Shown here piece after piece: positions 16,334-25,013 of a DNA stretch of 64,000 bases; the first letter of the stretch is position 1, and the number at the start of each line of letters is the position of its first letter. Source of the stretch: Aliirhizobium wenxiniae (GTDB lineage: Bacteria > Pseudomonadota > Alphaproteobacteria > Rhizobiales > Rhizobiaceae); contig NZ_JACHEG010000004.1 in assembly GCF_014201355.1 (NCBI RefSeq), forward strand, positions 1-64,000, in the 5' to 3' direction. The translations under genes were made by a program, and so were the position numbers. Below the pieces are notes generated by a model. That model saw nothing but the letters and a program-made list of their open reading frames with translations, made no database searches and was not told where the DNA came from.

Positions 16334-17914
16334 ATGCTTAGACGCCGAACTTTCCTTCAGGCCGCTGCGGCCGCGACGATTATCGGGAGCCCCTCCATTA
16401 CACGTGCGGCGTCGCAATCGACCTTGCGCTTCATTCCCGTCATCGATCTTGCCTTTCTTGATCCCGTCGCCACGACCGCTCAGGTAAGCCGTACCCACGG
16501 ATACATGGTTTTCGACACGCTCTACGGAATGAGCAAGAATCTCGAAGTGTCGCCGCAGATGGTTGAGGGCCACACGGTCGAGGACGACGGAAAGCTCTGG
16601 ACGCTGACGCTGCGCGACGGGCTGTTCTGGCATGATGGCGAGAAGGTTCTGGCGCGCGATTGCGTTGCAAGTATCCGCCGCTGGGCAGCACGCGACACCT
16701 ATGGCAGTTCGTTGATGCAGGTGACGGACGAGCTTTCGGCACCGGACGACAAGACCATCCGCTTCCGCCTGAAGCGTCCATTCCCCTATCTTCCGCTGGC
16801 GCTTGGCAAGGTGGCCTCGCCGGCCTGCTTCATGATGCCGGAAAGGCTTGCCAATACGGATCCATTCAAGCAGATCCCGGAAATGATCGGCAGCGGCCCT
16901 TTCCGCTATGTCGCCAACGAGCGGGTGCCGGGCTCGCGCAATGTCTATGAACGGTTCGACAAGTACAAACCGCGTGAAAGCGGCACACCCGACTGGACCG
17001 CCGGGCCCAAGATCGTCAACTTCGATCGCGTTGAATGGACCACGATGCCGGACGCGGCGACCGGAACGACCGCTGTCCAGGCCGGCGAGCAGGACTGGCA
17101 GGAAGCCATGCCGCATGATTTCATGCCGCTTGTCGAGGCCGATTCCAATCTGCGAACCCAGATCCTCGACGACCTAGGCTTCACCTGCCAGATGCGCGTC
17201 AATCATCTGCAACCGCCATTCAACAATCCGGCCATCCGCAAGGCCCTGCTCGGCGCTATCGATCAGGAAGCATTCATGACGGCGGTCGCCGGCTCGGATC
17301 CACGCTTCCGCTATTCGCCGCTCGGTTATTTCACCCCGAATACCCCGATGGCCAGCAAGAGCGGCCTCGACGTGTTTACCGGTCCCCGCGACTACGAAAA
17401 GGTCAAGGCCGAACTCAAGGCGGCAGGCTACAATGGAGAAAAGGTCGTTCTGCTCGTTCCGGCAGATTCACTTGCTCAGAAGCCGCTTGGCGACATAGCA
17501 GCCGATGTCATGCGCAAGGCCGGTATGAACGTCGAATATGTGGCGATCGACTTCGGATCGGTCCTCAAGCGCCGCGTCAACAAGGGCACTGCAGATGAAG
17601 GCGGCTGGAACGCGTTCGTCGGAAACTGGCAGGGTATAGACTGGTTGAATCCGCTCGGCCACAGCACGCTTCGCGGCGATGGCGTCTTTCCCGGTTGGTA
17701 CAAAAGCGACAAGATGGAAACACTTCGCACGCAGTGGATCGAGACCGCGGACGCCAGCGAACAGGTTCGCATCGCAGACGATATCCAGAAGCTGTCTTTC
17801 GAAGAAGTGCCCTATTATCCGATCGGCCAGTACAAGCAGCCTGCTCTGCACCGCGCCGATATCGAGGGTATCATGAAGGGCACGTCCGTCTTCTGGAACG
17901 TCCGCCGCGTCTGA
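16334..17914 (+). CDS. Peptide/nickel-type ABC transporter substrate-binding protein (family 5)
   Basis: 526 residues from the ATG at 16334, with GAGG ten to thirteen bases upstream. The N-terminus MLRRRTFLQAAAAATII resembles a twin-arginine signal (RRxFL) followed by a hydrophobic stretch and a likely cleavage after ITRAA. Family 5 features: LWTLTLRDGLFWHDGEKVLARD, FRLKRPFPYLPLALG, GSGPFRY and PPFNNPAIRKALLGAID. It delivers an oligopeptide-like ligand to the DppBC/DppDF transporter encoded 1.5 kb downstream; the hydrolase between them suggests the ligand is an N-carbamoyl or amide compound. Confidence 0.9.
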   Translation: MLRRRTFLQAAAAATIIGSPSITRAASQSTLRFIPVIDLAFLDPVATTAQVSRTHGYMVFDTLYGMSKNLEVSPQMVEGHTVEDDGKLWTLTLRDGLFWHDGEKVLARDCVASIRRWAARDTYGSSLMQVTDELSAPDDKTIRFRLKRPFPYLPLALGKVASPACFMMPERLANTDPFKQIPEMIGSGPFRYVANERVPGSRNVYERFDKYKPRESGTPDWTAGPKIVNFDRVEWTTMPDAATGTTAVQAGEQDWQEAMPHDFMPLVEADSNLRTQILDDLGFTCQMRVNHLQPPFNNPAIRKALLGAIDQEAFMTAVAGSDPRFRYSPLGYFTPNTPMASKSGLDVFTGPRDYEKVKAELKAAGYNGEKVVLLVPADSLAQKPLGDIAADVMRKAGMNVEYVAIDFGSVLKRRVNKGTADEGGWNAFVGNWQGIDWLNPLGHSTLRGDGVFPGWYKSDKMETLRTQWIETADASEQVRIADDIQKLSFEEVPYYPIGQYKQPALHRADIEGIMKGTSVFWNVRRV

Positions 17915-17952
17915 CCCCCAATGCGATCCCTGGGCCATCCGTCTCGTTTCGA

Positions 17953-18002
17953 GCCGGCCCCAACAAGCAGGAGCCGGCTTCTCGCCTTCGGGCGGGGCCG
18001 GC
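17953..18002 (+). other. Long hairpin between binding-protein and hydrolase genes
   Basis: GCCGGCCCC (17953-17961) and GGGGCCGGC (17994-18002) are perfect 9-bp arms around a 32-base loop. It lies 38 bases after the binding-protein stop. Without a T-run it is more likely an mRNA-stabilising or attenuating structure than a full terminator. Confidence 0.45.
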
Positions 18003-18029
18003 CATCACACCAGCAGAAGCCTCGATTCC

Positions 18030-19367
18030 ATGCCCCCTAGCATTCAGCAGATTCTTTCCGCCGTCGAAGCACGCCGCGGCGATGTCGAACATCTTTTCGC
18101 GTCACTTGCGGCCGGTAGCCCGGGCAATCCCGGCATCCTTCGTGACACCTATGGTGCCGGCGAGAATTTCGCACACTCACTCATGGCAGACCACGCAAAA
18201 GCGCTGTCCCTCACCATTACGCAGGATGCAGCGTTGAACACGTTTGCCACCTGGCAAGGCAGCAACCCGCAGGCAGGCTCAATCATCATGGGCTCGCATC
18301 TCGACAGCGTCCCGCATGGCGGCAACTTCGATGGTGCCGCAGGCGTTGTCGCCGGATTGGCGGTAATCGCGGCTCTGAAGGACCTGGGCTTGAAGCCCGC
18401 TTGCGATGTCATCGCGATGGGCGTCAGGGCGGAAGAAAGCGTCTGGTTTGGAGTTTCCTATATCGGCAGCCGCTCGGCATTGGGTAGCTTGCCGGATGGC
18501 GGGCTCGAAGCACGCCGGATCGATACAAACCGGACACTGGCCGAACATATCGCCGAATGCGGCGGCGATCCGCAGGCAATCGCCCGCCGGGAAAAATCCC
18601 TTGATCCCTCTTCCATACAGGCGTTTCTCGAGGTTCATATCGAGCAGGCCCCCAGCCTTGTCGAAATGCAGGTGCCGCTTGCGATATGCAGCGGCATTCC
18701 TGGCAATTTCCGCTATCCAGAAGCAAATATCACTGGCCGTCAGGACCATGTCGGAACGCCTCGCCGTTTTCGCCGGGATGCCGCCATGGCGGCAGCCGAC
18801 CTTGCCATGGCAATGGATGCAAAATGGCGCGAGGAGGAGGCAGCCGGCGTGCCGTTGGCGGTGACATTCGGGCGTTTCCACACGGACTCGGCCGTGCATG
18901 GCATGACCAGCGTGCCGGGCGCTTTCGCGTTCAGCCTCGATGTCCGTGCCTACGATCCCTCAGTGCTTGCCCGTCTCGAGGCTTTTTTCCTTGAGCAGGT
19001 CGCTCGTATCGAACGCGAACGCGGCGTGCGTTTCGAACTTGGCAAGCGCGCCAGTGCGGCCGTCGGCGTCATGTCGCAGAAGATCATCTCGGAAATGCAG
19101 ACCGCGGCCGCGGCCGCCGGCCTCAACGTGACCCAGATCGGCAGCCCGGCCTCGCATGACTCGGCAGCCTTTGCGGAAGCCGGTGTCGCCGCAACCATGC
19201 TTTTCGTTCGCAATGAGAACGGCAGCCACAATCCGGACGAAGCCATGGAGATCAACGATTTCATGAAGGCATGCGCCCTGCTTGCCTTGTGGGTCGCCGA
19301 TCATGTCGGTCCCCCTCTGGAAGAAACGGTGACGCGAGCGAATACCTGCGTCGAAACCAGCGCATAA
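18030..19367 (+). CDS. M20-family Zn hydrolase, N-carbamoyl-amino-acid amidohydrolase/allantoate amidohydrolase type
   Basis: 445 residues. Metal and catalytic motifs of the HyuC/AllC group: GSHLDSVPHGGNFDGAAGV, the Glu pair in VRAEESVWFG, then EVHIEQAP, the dimerisation domain with FSLDVRAYDP, and the late metal His in SPASHDSAAFAEAG. These enzymes remove a carbamoyl or amide group from N-carbamoyl amino acids, allantoate or beta-ureido acids. It lies inside a peptide-type transporter operon, 11 bases before the permease gene. A paralogue with the same motifs is at 62344-63657. A truncated hydantoin-racemase-like gene and an amidohydrolase follow the operon, supporting a ureido or hydantoin substrate. 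Confidence 0.85.
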   Translation: MPPSIQQILSAVEARRGDVEHLFASLAAGSPGNPGILRDTYGAGENFAHSLMADHAKALSLTITQDAALNTFATWQGSNPQAGSIIMGSHLDSVPHGGNFDGAAGVVAGLAVIAALKDLGLKPACDVIAMGVRAEESVWFGVSYIGSRSALGSLPDGGLEARRIDTNRTLAEHIAECGGDPQAIARREKSLDPSSIQAFLEVHIEQAPSLVEMQVPLAICSGIPGNFRYPEANITGRQDHVGTPRRFRRDAAMAAADLAMAMDAKWREEEAAGVPLAVTFGRFHTDSAVHGMTSVPGAFAFSLDVRAYDPSVLARLEAFFLEQVARIERERGVRFELGKRASAAVGVMSQKIISEMQTAAAAAGLNVTQIGSPASHDSAAFAEAGVAATMLFVRNENGSHNPDEAMEINDFMKACALLALWVADHVGPPLEETVTRANTCVETSA

Positions 19368-19378
19368 GGGAACAGTCC

Positions 19379-20320
19379 ATGTATGCCTATATTTTGAGAC
19401 GCATCCTGGCGACCATCCCAGTAATGCTGATTGTCGCGTTCATCGTCTTTTCGCTTCTTTATCTGACGCCCGGCGACCCCGCGGCGGTCATTGCCGGCGA
19501 ACATGCGACGGCTGAGGACATTGCGCGCATTCGTGCCAATCTCGGGCTGAACGACCCGTTTCTTCTCAGGTTCGGCACCTGGATCGCATCGATCATGCAG
19601 TTCGATCTCGGCACCTCCCTTTTGACCAACATGCCGGTGTCGCAGATGATCGGGCAGCGGATCGAGCCGACATTGTCCCTGATGCTGCCGACCCTGATCC
19701 TGGCGGTCTGCATTGCCGTACCGCTCGGCGTCATCGCCGCATGGCGCGCCGGCACCAAAGTCGATCACTTCATCACCGTTTTTGCGGTCCTCGGTTTTTC
19801 CGTTCCCGTCTTCGTCGTCGGTTATGCGCTGGTCTGGAGCTTTTCACTAAAACTCGGCTGGCTGCCGGTTCAGGGTTATGCCCCGATCGGCCAGGGTGTT
19901 TCGCGCTGGTTCCAGCATCTCGTCCTGCCGTGTCTTACACTGAGTTCGGCCTATATCGCGCTGATTACCCGTATCACCCGGACGGCCGTGCTGGAGGTGC
20001 TGCAGCAGGATTATATCCGCACTGCCGAGGCCAAGGGCGTCGGCCGCCACGCCATCCTGTTCGTCCATGCCCTGAAAAACGCCTCCGTCCCCATCATTAC
20101 CGTCATCGGCATCGGCGTCGCGCTTCTTATCGGCGGCGCCGTCGTAACGGAAAGCGTGTTTGCCATTCCCGGCCTCGGGCGCCTGACGATGGAATCGATC
20201 CTGCGGCGCGACTACCCGGTGATCCAGGCGATCGTCCTGCTGTTTTCCATTTCCTACGTTCTCGTCAACCTGCTGATCGACATCGCCTACACCTTCGTCG
20301 ATCCACGCATCCGCTATTGA
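19379..20320 (+). CDS. Dipeptide-type ABC transporter permease (DppB family)
   Basis: 313 residues from the ATG at 19379 (AAGGGA upstream). Typical DppB layout: first helix MYAYILRRILATIPVMLIVAF, the motif LTPGDPAAVIAGEHA, IRANLGLNDPF, then five more helices and the permease loop DYIRTAEAKGVGRHAILFVHALKNA. It ends DIAYTFVDPRIRY, the usual DppB tail. The partner permease starts 13 bases downstream. Confidence 0.95.
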   Translation: MYAYILRRILATIPVMLIVAFIVFSLLYLTPGDPAAVIAGEHATAEDIARIRANLGLNDPFLLRFGTWIASIMQFDLGTSLLTNMPVSQMIGQRIEPTLSLMLPTLILAVCIAVPLGVIAAWRAGTKVDHFITVFAVLGFSVPVFVVGYALVWSFSLKLGWLPVQGYAPIGQGVSRWFQHLVLPCLTLSSAYIALITRITRTAVLEVLQQDYIRTAEAKGVGRHAILFVHALKNASVPIITVIGIGVALLIGGAVVTESVFAIPGLGRLTMESILRRDYPVIQAIVLLFSISYVLVNLLIDIAYTFVDPRIRY

Positions 20321-20333
20321 AGGGAGCGAAACG

Positions 20334-21197
20334 ATGTCTGCCATCGACACATCCGCAAGCGGCTTCCTCAAGGAAACCACGCGTTATCCCACGGTCATTG
20401 CCGGAGCCATCCTGCTCGGCATCATCCTCCTGATCGCATTTCTCACACCTTTGCTGTCAAACACGGATCCGTCCTACATCGACGCCGCGCGGCGCGCCCA
20501 GTCTGCCTCGGCCAGCCACTGGTTCGGCACAGACATGCTCGGTCGCGACCTCTATACGCGCGTGCTCTACGGAGCCCAGGTCTCGTTGATCGTAGGCTTT
20601 GCGGTGGCGGTTCTATCGACCATTGGCGGCCTTGCGATCGGCCTCATGTCGGGTTTCGTCAAGGCAATCGACGCCGTCGTCATGCGGTTTATGGACGGCC
20701 TCATGTCCATTCCGGCGATCCTGCTTGCCGTGGCGCTGATGTCGATCAGCAAAGGATCTGTGACCAACGTCATCATCGCCATCACCATTGCGGAAATCCC
20801 GCGAACGGCACGACTGGTGCGCGGCACGGTGCTCAGCCTGCGTGAGCAGCCCTATGTCGAAGCCGCGGTCGCCGGAGGCACGCGCCTGCCAACGATCATT
20901 TTCAAGCACATCCTTCCCAACACGCTTGCTCCCTTGATCGTCCAGGCGACCTATGTCTGCGCCAGCGCGATGATTTCGGAATCGATCCTGTCCTTCATCG
21001 GAGCAGGCGTGCCTCCCGTCATTCCGTCCTGGGGCAATATCATGGCGGAGGGGCGCGCCCTCTGGCTGGTGAAGCCCTTCATCATCTTTTACCCGGCAGT
21101 TTTCCTGTCGATCACGGTTCTCGCCATCAATCTCCTCGGCGATGGACTGCGTGACATGCTGGATCCCCGCAATGCCCAAAGAACAACGTCCCGGTGA
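20334..21197 (+). CDS. Dipeptide-type ABC transporter permease (DppC family)
   Basis: 287 residues. The N-terminal helix (VIAGAILLGIILLIAFLTPLL), the motif HWFGTDMLGRDLYTRVLYGAQVSL and the ATPase-contact loop YVEAAVAGGTRLPTIIFKHIL are hallmarks of DppC. It ends in GDGLRDMLDPR, as is standard. Its TGA overlaps the GTG start of the ATPase gene, so translation is coupled. Confidence 0.95.
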   Translation: MSAIDTSASGFLKETTRYPTVIAGAILLGIILLIAFLTPLLSNTDPSYIDAARRAQSASASHWFGTDMLGRDLYTRVLYGAQVSLIVGFAVAVLSTIGGLAIGLMSGFVKAIDAVVMRFMDGLMSIPAILLAVALMSISKGSVTNVIIAITIAEIPRTARLVRGTVLSLREQPYVEAAVAGGTRLPTIIFKHILPNTLAPLIVQATYVCASAMISESILSFIGAGVPPVIPSWGNIMAEGRALWLVKPFIIFYPAVFLSITVLAINLLGDGLRDMLDPRNAQRTTSR

Positions 21198-23074
21198 GCG
21201 CCATGATCATGTCAGACACTCTTCATCCGGCACCTGAGACGACTTCCGATACAGTCCTTTCAGTGCGCGACCTCACAGTTTCCTTCGGTTCTGCCGATTA
21301 CTGGAAACCTGTCGTCCGCAATATTTCCTTCGATGTCGGCGCCAACGAGACTGTCGCCGTGGTCGGCGAGTCAGGCTCAGGCAAGAGCGTTACGGCTCTT
21401 GCAATCATGCGGCTCCTGCCCAAGGCGACAAGCCGGATCAACGGCCAGATATTGCTCAACGGCCGCGACGTACTCGATCTGCCGCCGCAGGCCATGCAGG
21501 CCCTGCGCGGTGATGAGGCGGCAATGGTCTTCCAGGAGCCGATGACCAGCCTCAATCCGGTTCTGACCATTGGCTTCCAGCTCGCGGAAGCCTTGAAATG
21601 GCATCGTGATCTTTCCAATGCCGAGGCACTCGCCGAAGCACGCAGGCTGCTCAACCGTGTCCGTATTCCGGCCGCCGAACGGCGTCTGGCGGAATATCCG
21701 CACAACCTTTCCGGCGGGATGCGGCAACGTGTGATGATCGCGATGGCGCTAGCCTGCCGTCCGAAACTGCTCATTGCTGACGAACCGACGACTGCGCTCG
21801 ACGTCACCATCCAGGCGCAGATCCTCGACCTCATTCGGGAATTGCAGGCCGATGGCGGCATGTCCGTGCTTTTCATTACCCACGACATGGGCGTCGTCGC
21901 CGAGATCGCCGACCGCACGGTGGTAATGTTCCGAGGCGATCAGGTGGAAACCGAGCGTACCGAAACGATCTTCCGGCAACCCGCCCATCCCTACACAAGG
22001 GCATTGCCGGCTTCCGTGCCTCGGCTCGGCTCCATGCGCGGCACCGAACTGCCGGTTCCCTTCCCCAAGGTGGATATGGAAACCGGCGCAATTCAGGAGC
22101 CGGAAAAACCGACAGCGGCACCGGCTCGTTACCAACCGATGGTCCTTGACGTGCAGAACCTGGTGACGCGGTTCGACATCCGTTCGGGTCTGCTCAACCG
22201 CATCTCGGGGCGGGTTCATGCGGTCGAGAATGTTTCCTTTTCGATCGCTGAAGGCGAAACGCTGGCGCTGGTCGGAGAATCCGGTTGCGGCAAGTCGACG
22301 ACCGGGCGCTCGATCATGAGGCTGACCGAGCCGGTTTCGGGCTCCATCACCGTCGACGGTTTCGATGCCAAGTCGGTTCGAGGCCCCGATCTGCGTCGGA
22401 TGCGCCGCAGCATCCAGATGATCTTTCAGGACCCATTCTCCAGCCTTAATCCCCGCGCGCGGATTGGTTCTTCGATTGCCGAGCCTTTTCTCGAACACGG
22501 TCTTGGCACGCGCGCTGAGGCCATGGAGAAGGTCGCGGAAATTCTGCGCCGCGTCGGCCTCGGGCCGGACGCGATCGACCGGTTTCCACACCAGTTCTCC
22601 GGTGGCCAGCGTCAGCGCATCTGCATCGCGCGCGCGCTTATGCTGGATCCGAAGCTGATCGTCGCCGATGAATCCGTCTCGGCGCTGGACGTTTCCGTGA
22701 AGGCACAGGTCGTCAACCTGATGATGGAATTGCAGGCGTCTCTCGGCATATCCTTCCTCTTCATCAGTCACGACATGTCGGTGGTGGAACGCATCGCCCA
22801 TCGGGTAGCGGTCATGTATCTTGGCGAAATCGTCGAGATCGGCTCACGGACCGCAATTTTCGAGAACCCGCAGCATCCCTATACCAAGCGCCTGCTCTCG
22901 GCCGTCCCGATCCCCGATCCCACTTTACGCCGGGGACCAAGCGCCGCCGCGCCATTGGAATTGAAAAGCCCTATTCGCTCGATCGACTATGTTCCGCAAA
23001 AGCGCGAATTCCGCGAGATTTCAGCGGATCACAAGGTTCAGGTCTGGGGATCGGAATGGGAAACGGAGGCCTGA
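21194..23074 (+). CDS. Fused dipeptide-type ABC ATPase (DppD-DppF in one chain)
   Basis: 626 residues carrying two complete nucleotide-binding domains, so one gene replaces the usual dppD and dppF. First domain: Walker A GESGSGKSV, signature LSGGMRQRVMIAMA, Walker B LLIADEPTTALD. Second domain: Walker [11 protein letters not shown], signature FSGGQRQRICIARA, Walker B LIVADESVSALD, where Ser takes the place of the usual Pro after the Walker B acid. Each domain ends with the oligopeptide extension (HPYTRALPASVP, HPYTKRLLSAVP). The GTG at 21194 overlaps the DppC stop; an ATG at 21203 is an alternative start. Confidence 0.93.
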   Translation: MSAMIMSDTLHPAPETTSDTVLSVRDLTVSFGSADYWKPVVRNISFDVGANETVAVVGESGSGKSVTALAIMRLLPKATSRINGQILLNGRDVLDLPPQAMQALRGDEAAMVFQEPMTSLNPVLTIGFQLAEALKWHRDLSNAEALAEARRLLNRVRIPAAERRLAEYPHNLSGGMRQRVMIAMALACRPKLLIADEPTTALDVTIQAQILDLIRELQADGGMSVLFITHDMGVVAEIADRTVVMFRGDQVETERTETIFRQPAHPYTRALPASVPRLGSMRGTELPVPFPKVDMETGAIQEPEKPTAAPARYQPMVLDVQNLVTRFDIRSGLLNRISGRVHAVENVSFSIAEGETLALVGESGCGKSTTGRSIMRLTEPVSGSITVDGFDAKSVRGPDLRRMRRSIQMIFQDPFSSLNPRARIGSSIAEPFLEHGLGTRAEAMEKVAEILRRVGLGPDAIDRFPHQFSGGQRQRICIARALMLDPKLIVADESVSALDVSVKAQVVNLMMELQASLGISFLFISHDMSVVERIAHRVAVMYLGEIVEIGSRTAIFENPQHPYTKRLLSAVPIPDPTLRRGPSAAAPLELKSPIRSIDYVPQKREFREISADHKVQVWGSEWETEA

Positions 23075-23108
23075 GGACACTTCCACGGCCTGTCACAAGC
23101 AGAGAACG

Positions 23109-23136
23109 AAAAAGGGAGGCAATTGCCTCCCTTTTT
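23109..23136 (+). terminator. Rho-independent terminator of the peptide-transporter operon
   Basis: GGGAGGC, loop AATT, GCCTCCC, flanked by A5 and T5; it reads as a terminator on both strands and lies 35 bases after the stop. Confidence 0.9.
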
Positions 23137-23182
23137 ATGTCGCTACTGACTGCCGACCCACATCCGGCATCGGTCAATGAAT

Positions 23183-23205
23183 GCGTCAGCGGGTGACGCT
23201 GACGC
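23183..23205 (-). terminator. Hairpin after the amidohydrolase gene
   Basis: GCGTCAGCG and CGCTGACGC form a perfect 9-bp stem around a 5-base loop, seven bases beyond the amidohydrolase stop on the minus strand. The two operons converge here. Confidence 0.6.
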
Positions 23206-23211
23206 TCCGGA

Positions 23212-24627
23212 TCAGGATGCGAAGGCCGCCCGGGCTTCCGGCAGGTCCCATATGCGGGCAATCGCGGCACTTCCGGCCTCGGTGATTGCCGCCTCGTCGG
23301 CAAGCCTGTAGGCGCCGTTCTCAACCAGAACCCGGCCATCGACGATGACGCTGTCGATATTGGCCCTGTTGGCGAGTGCGACAAGCGCCTTCATGGGATC
23401 GAACAGCGGCTGCAGATGAGGATGGGTCATGTCGACCACCGTCAGATCGGCGGTGGCGCCAGGGCGAATTTCCCCGAGATCCGGCCGCCTGATGGCGGCG
23501 GCAGCCTGAGCCGTCACGGCATCGATCATCGTCTGCGAGGATGCGACGGTCGCATCGCCAAAGACGATCTTGGAAATCATTGCTGCCGCATTGATCTCTC
23601 CGAGCAGGTCCATGTTGTAACCATCTGTGCCGACCACGGTCCGAATGCCTTTTTCGGCGAAACGGGAGAAAGCGGCCGTCTTGCCAGTGCGCGCGAAGAC
23701 GCGCGGGCAGTTGAGAACCGTCATGTCGCGTTTTGCCATCAAGTCGAGGTCGGTATCGGAGCAGGCAATGCAATGCGCTGCCAGGAGATCCGGTCCGAGC
23801 AGGCCGAGCCAGTCGAGATATTCCGCAGGGGTGCGCCCGTCGTAACGCTGGCCGATCACTTCGACTTCACGCACGCTCTGGGCGAGATGTGTGGTTACCT
23901 GGACGCCGAGTTCGCGAGCACGTGCGTGAGCTGCCCGCAGCAGGTCGGGATCGCAAGTATCCGTGGCATGCGGGCTCATCGTGACCTGGATACGCCCGCC
24001 GTCCAGTCCATGCCATTTGCCGTGGATGTCGTTCCAGGTGGCAAGATCTCGCTCGGAATCGCTGCCTGACGCGTCAGCAACATCATATTGCACGACGCCC
24101 TTTGCATCAGCCTTCGGATTGGCGCTGGAAAACAGATAGGGAGCACCATAGAAACGCAGTCCCATTTCGAGCGCCGCATCGAACATTTCGGGTATCCCGT
24201 TGCGGAACGGTTCCATCACCGTCGTCGCACCACCCTTGAGAAGCTGCAGGATGCCGAGGCGCCCGATCGCCATGCGCTCCTCGGGCGTCAGGATGTCGAT
24301 GCCGCTTTTCGTCAGAGGCAGAAGCACGCTGTAGACGACGCTCTGGCTGTTCTTGCGACCGCCACCATCCTCTGCATGGGTACGGGCGACAGCTTCGGAG
24401 AAGCAGTGATTGTGCAGGTTCAACAGCCCCGGAAGAATGAACCGTCCGGGACGGTCGAGCACATGATCGGCATTCGCCGGCCGAGACGCGGAAACGGCAG
24501 CGATCCGGTCTCCTTCGATCACCACCCACTGATCGCGTTTGACAACCGGCAAGCCTTCTTCGCGAACGAGAACGTAGCTGCCATAAACGGCTGTGGTTCC
24601 GGTTGCCTTCCGCGGCACTTGTGGCAT
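23212..24627 (-). CDS. Amidohydrolase-family metal hydrolase/deaminase (AtzC/TrzN/SAH-deaminase branch)
   Basis: 471 residues. The N-terminal beta-sandwich is followed by the barrel with metal motif LPGLLNLHNHCFSEA (an HxH with Asn between), a later H in VTTHLAQSVRE, H in LLAAHCIACSD and the catalytic Asp in VVGTDGYNMDLLGEI. This pattern belongs to the mononuclear Zn/Fe branch that acts on N-heterocycles (triazines, cytosine, guanine, S-adenosylhomocysteine). Substrate is not evident. Its ribosome site (GGAG) lies in the last codons of the truncated racemase frame just upstream, so the two are translationally linked. Confidence 0.85.
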   Translation of the reverse strand: MPQVPRKATGTTAVYGSYVLVREEGLPVVKRDQWVVIEGDRIAAVSASRPANADHVLDRPGRFILPGLLNLHNHCFSEAVARTHAEDGGGRKNSQSVVYSVLLPLTKSGIDILTPEERMAIGRLGILQLLKGGATTVMEPFRNGIPEMFDAALEMGLRFYGAPYLFSSANPKADAKGVVQYDVADASGSDSERDLATWNDIHGKWHGLDGGRIQVTMSPHATDTCDPDLLRAAHARARELGVQVTTHLAQSVREVEVIGQRYDGRTPAEYLDWLGLLGPDLLAAHCIACSDTDLDLMAKRDMTVLNCPRVFARTGKTAAFSRFAEKGIRTVVGTDGYNMDLLGEINAAAMISKIVFGDATVASSQTMIDAVTAQAAAAIRRPDLGEIRPGATADLTVVDMTHPHLQPLFDPMKALVALANRANIDSVIVDGRVLVENGAYRLADEAAITEAGSAAIARIWDLPEARAAFAS

Positions 24628-24631
24628 GTCT

Positions 24632-24778
24632 TTACTCCATTAATCGTGAAAACGAGCCGTCCTCAAGCCTCTCGGCACGCAGTTCCGGCGCGCCCGCAAG
24701 GCGCATCGCCCCGATGCTTTCATCGATGGCCTCTGTCACTTCGGGCGACGAGTTCGGATTGATGATCACTATCTGCAT
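24632..24778 (-). pseudogene. Truncated Asp/Glu/hydantoin racemase (N-terminal fragment)
   Basis: 48 codons: MQIVIINPNSSPEVTEAID is the canonical N-terminus of hydantoin/Asp-Glu racemases (the INPNSS loop carries substrate contacts). The frame then reads through ...LAGAPELRAERL and stops four bases before the amidohydrolase ATG. Full-length family members are about 210-240 residues, and both catalytic cysteines are missing. Either a large internal deletion removed the rest, or the remnant now serves as a leader frame that delivers ribosomes to the amidohydrolase gene. Confidence 0.65.
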
Positions 24779-25013
24779 GACTTTTTATTCAAGGAGAGGA
24801 AGTCGACAAAGCAATTGGCGCTGGACTTGCAGGATCACAAAATCCGGAGCACCTGATTGCCATAGCTTAGCCGAGAGGTGCTCATGACGGCAGTCGAGAC
24901 GACTATTATAAAAACGGTCCTGCTATTCGAGGTGATTATAGGAGGATGAATTCCCATACGGCATACTATTTGCATATTGAATGGAATAGCATGGATATAT
25001 CGAGCGAAATTAT

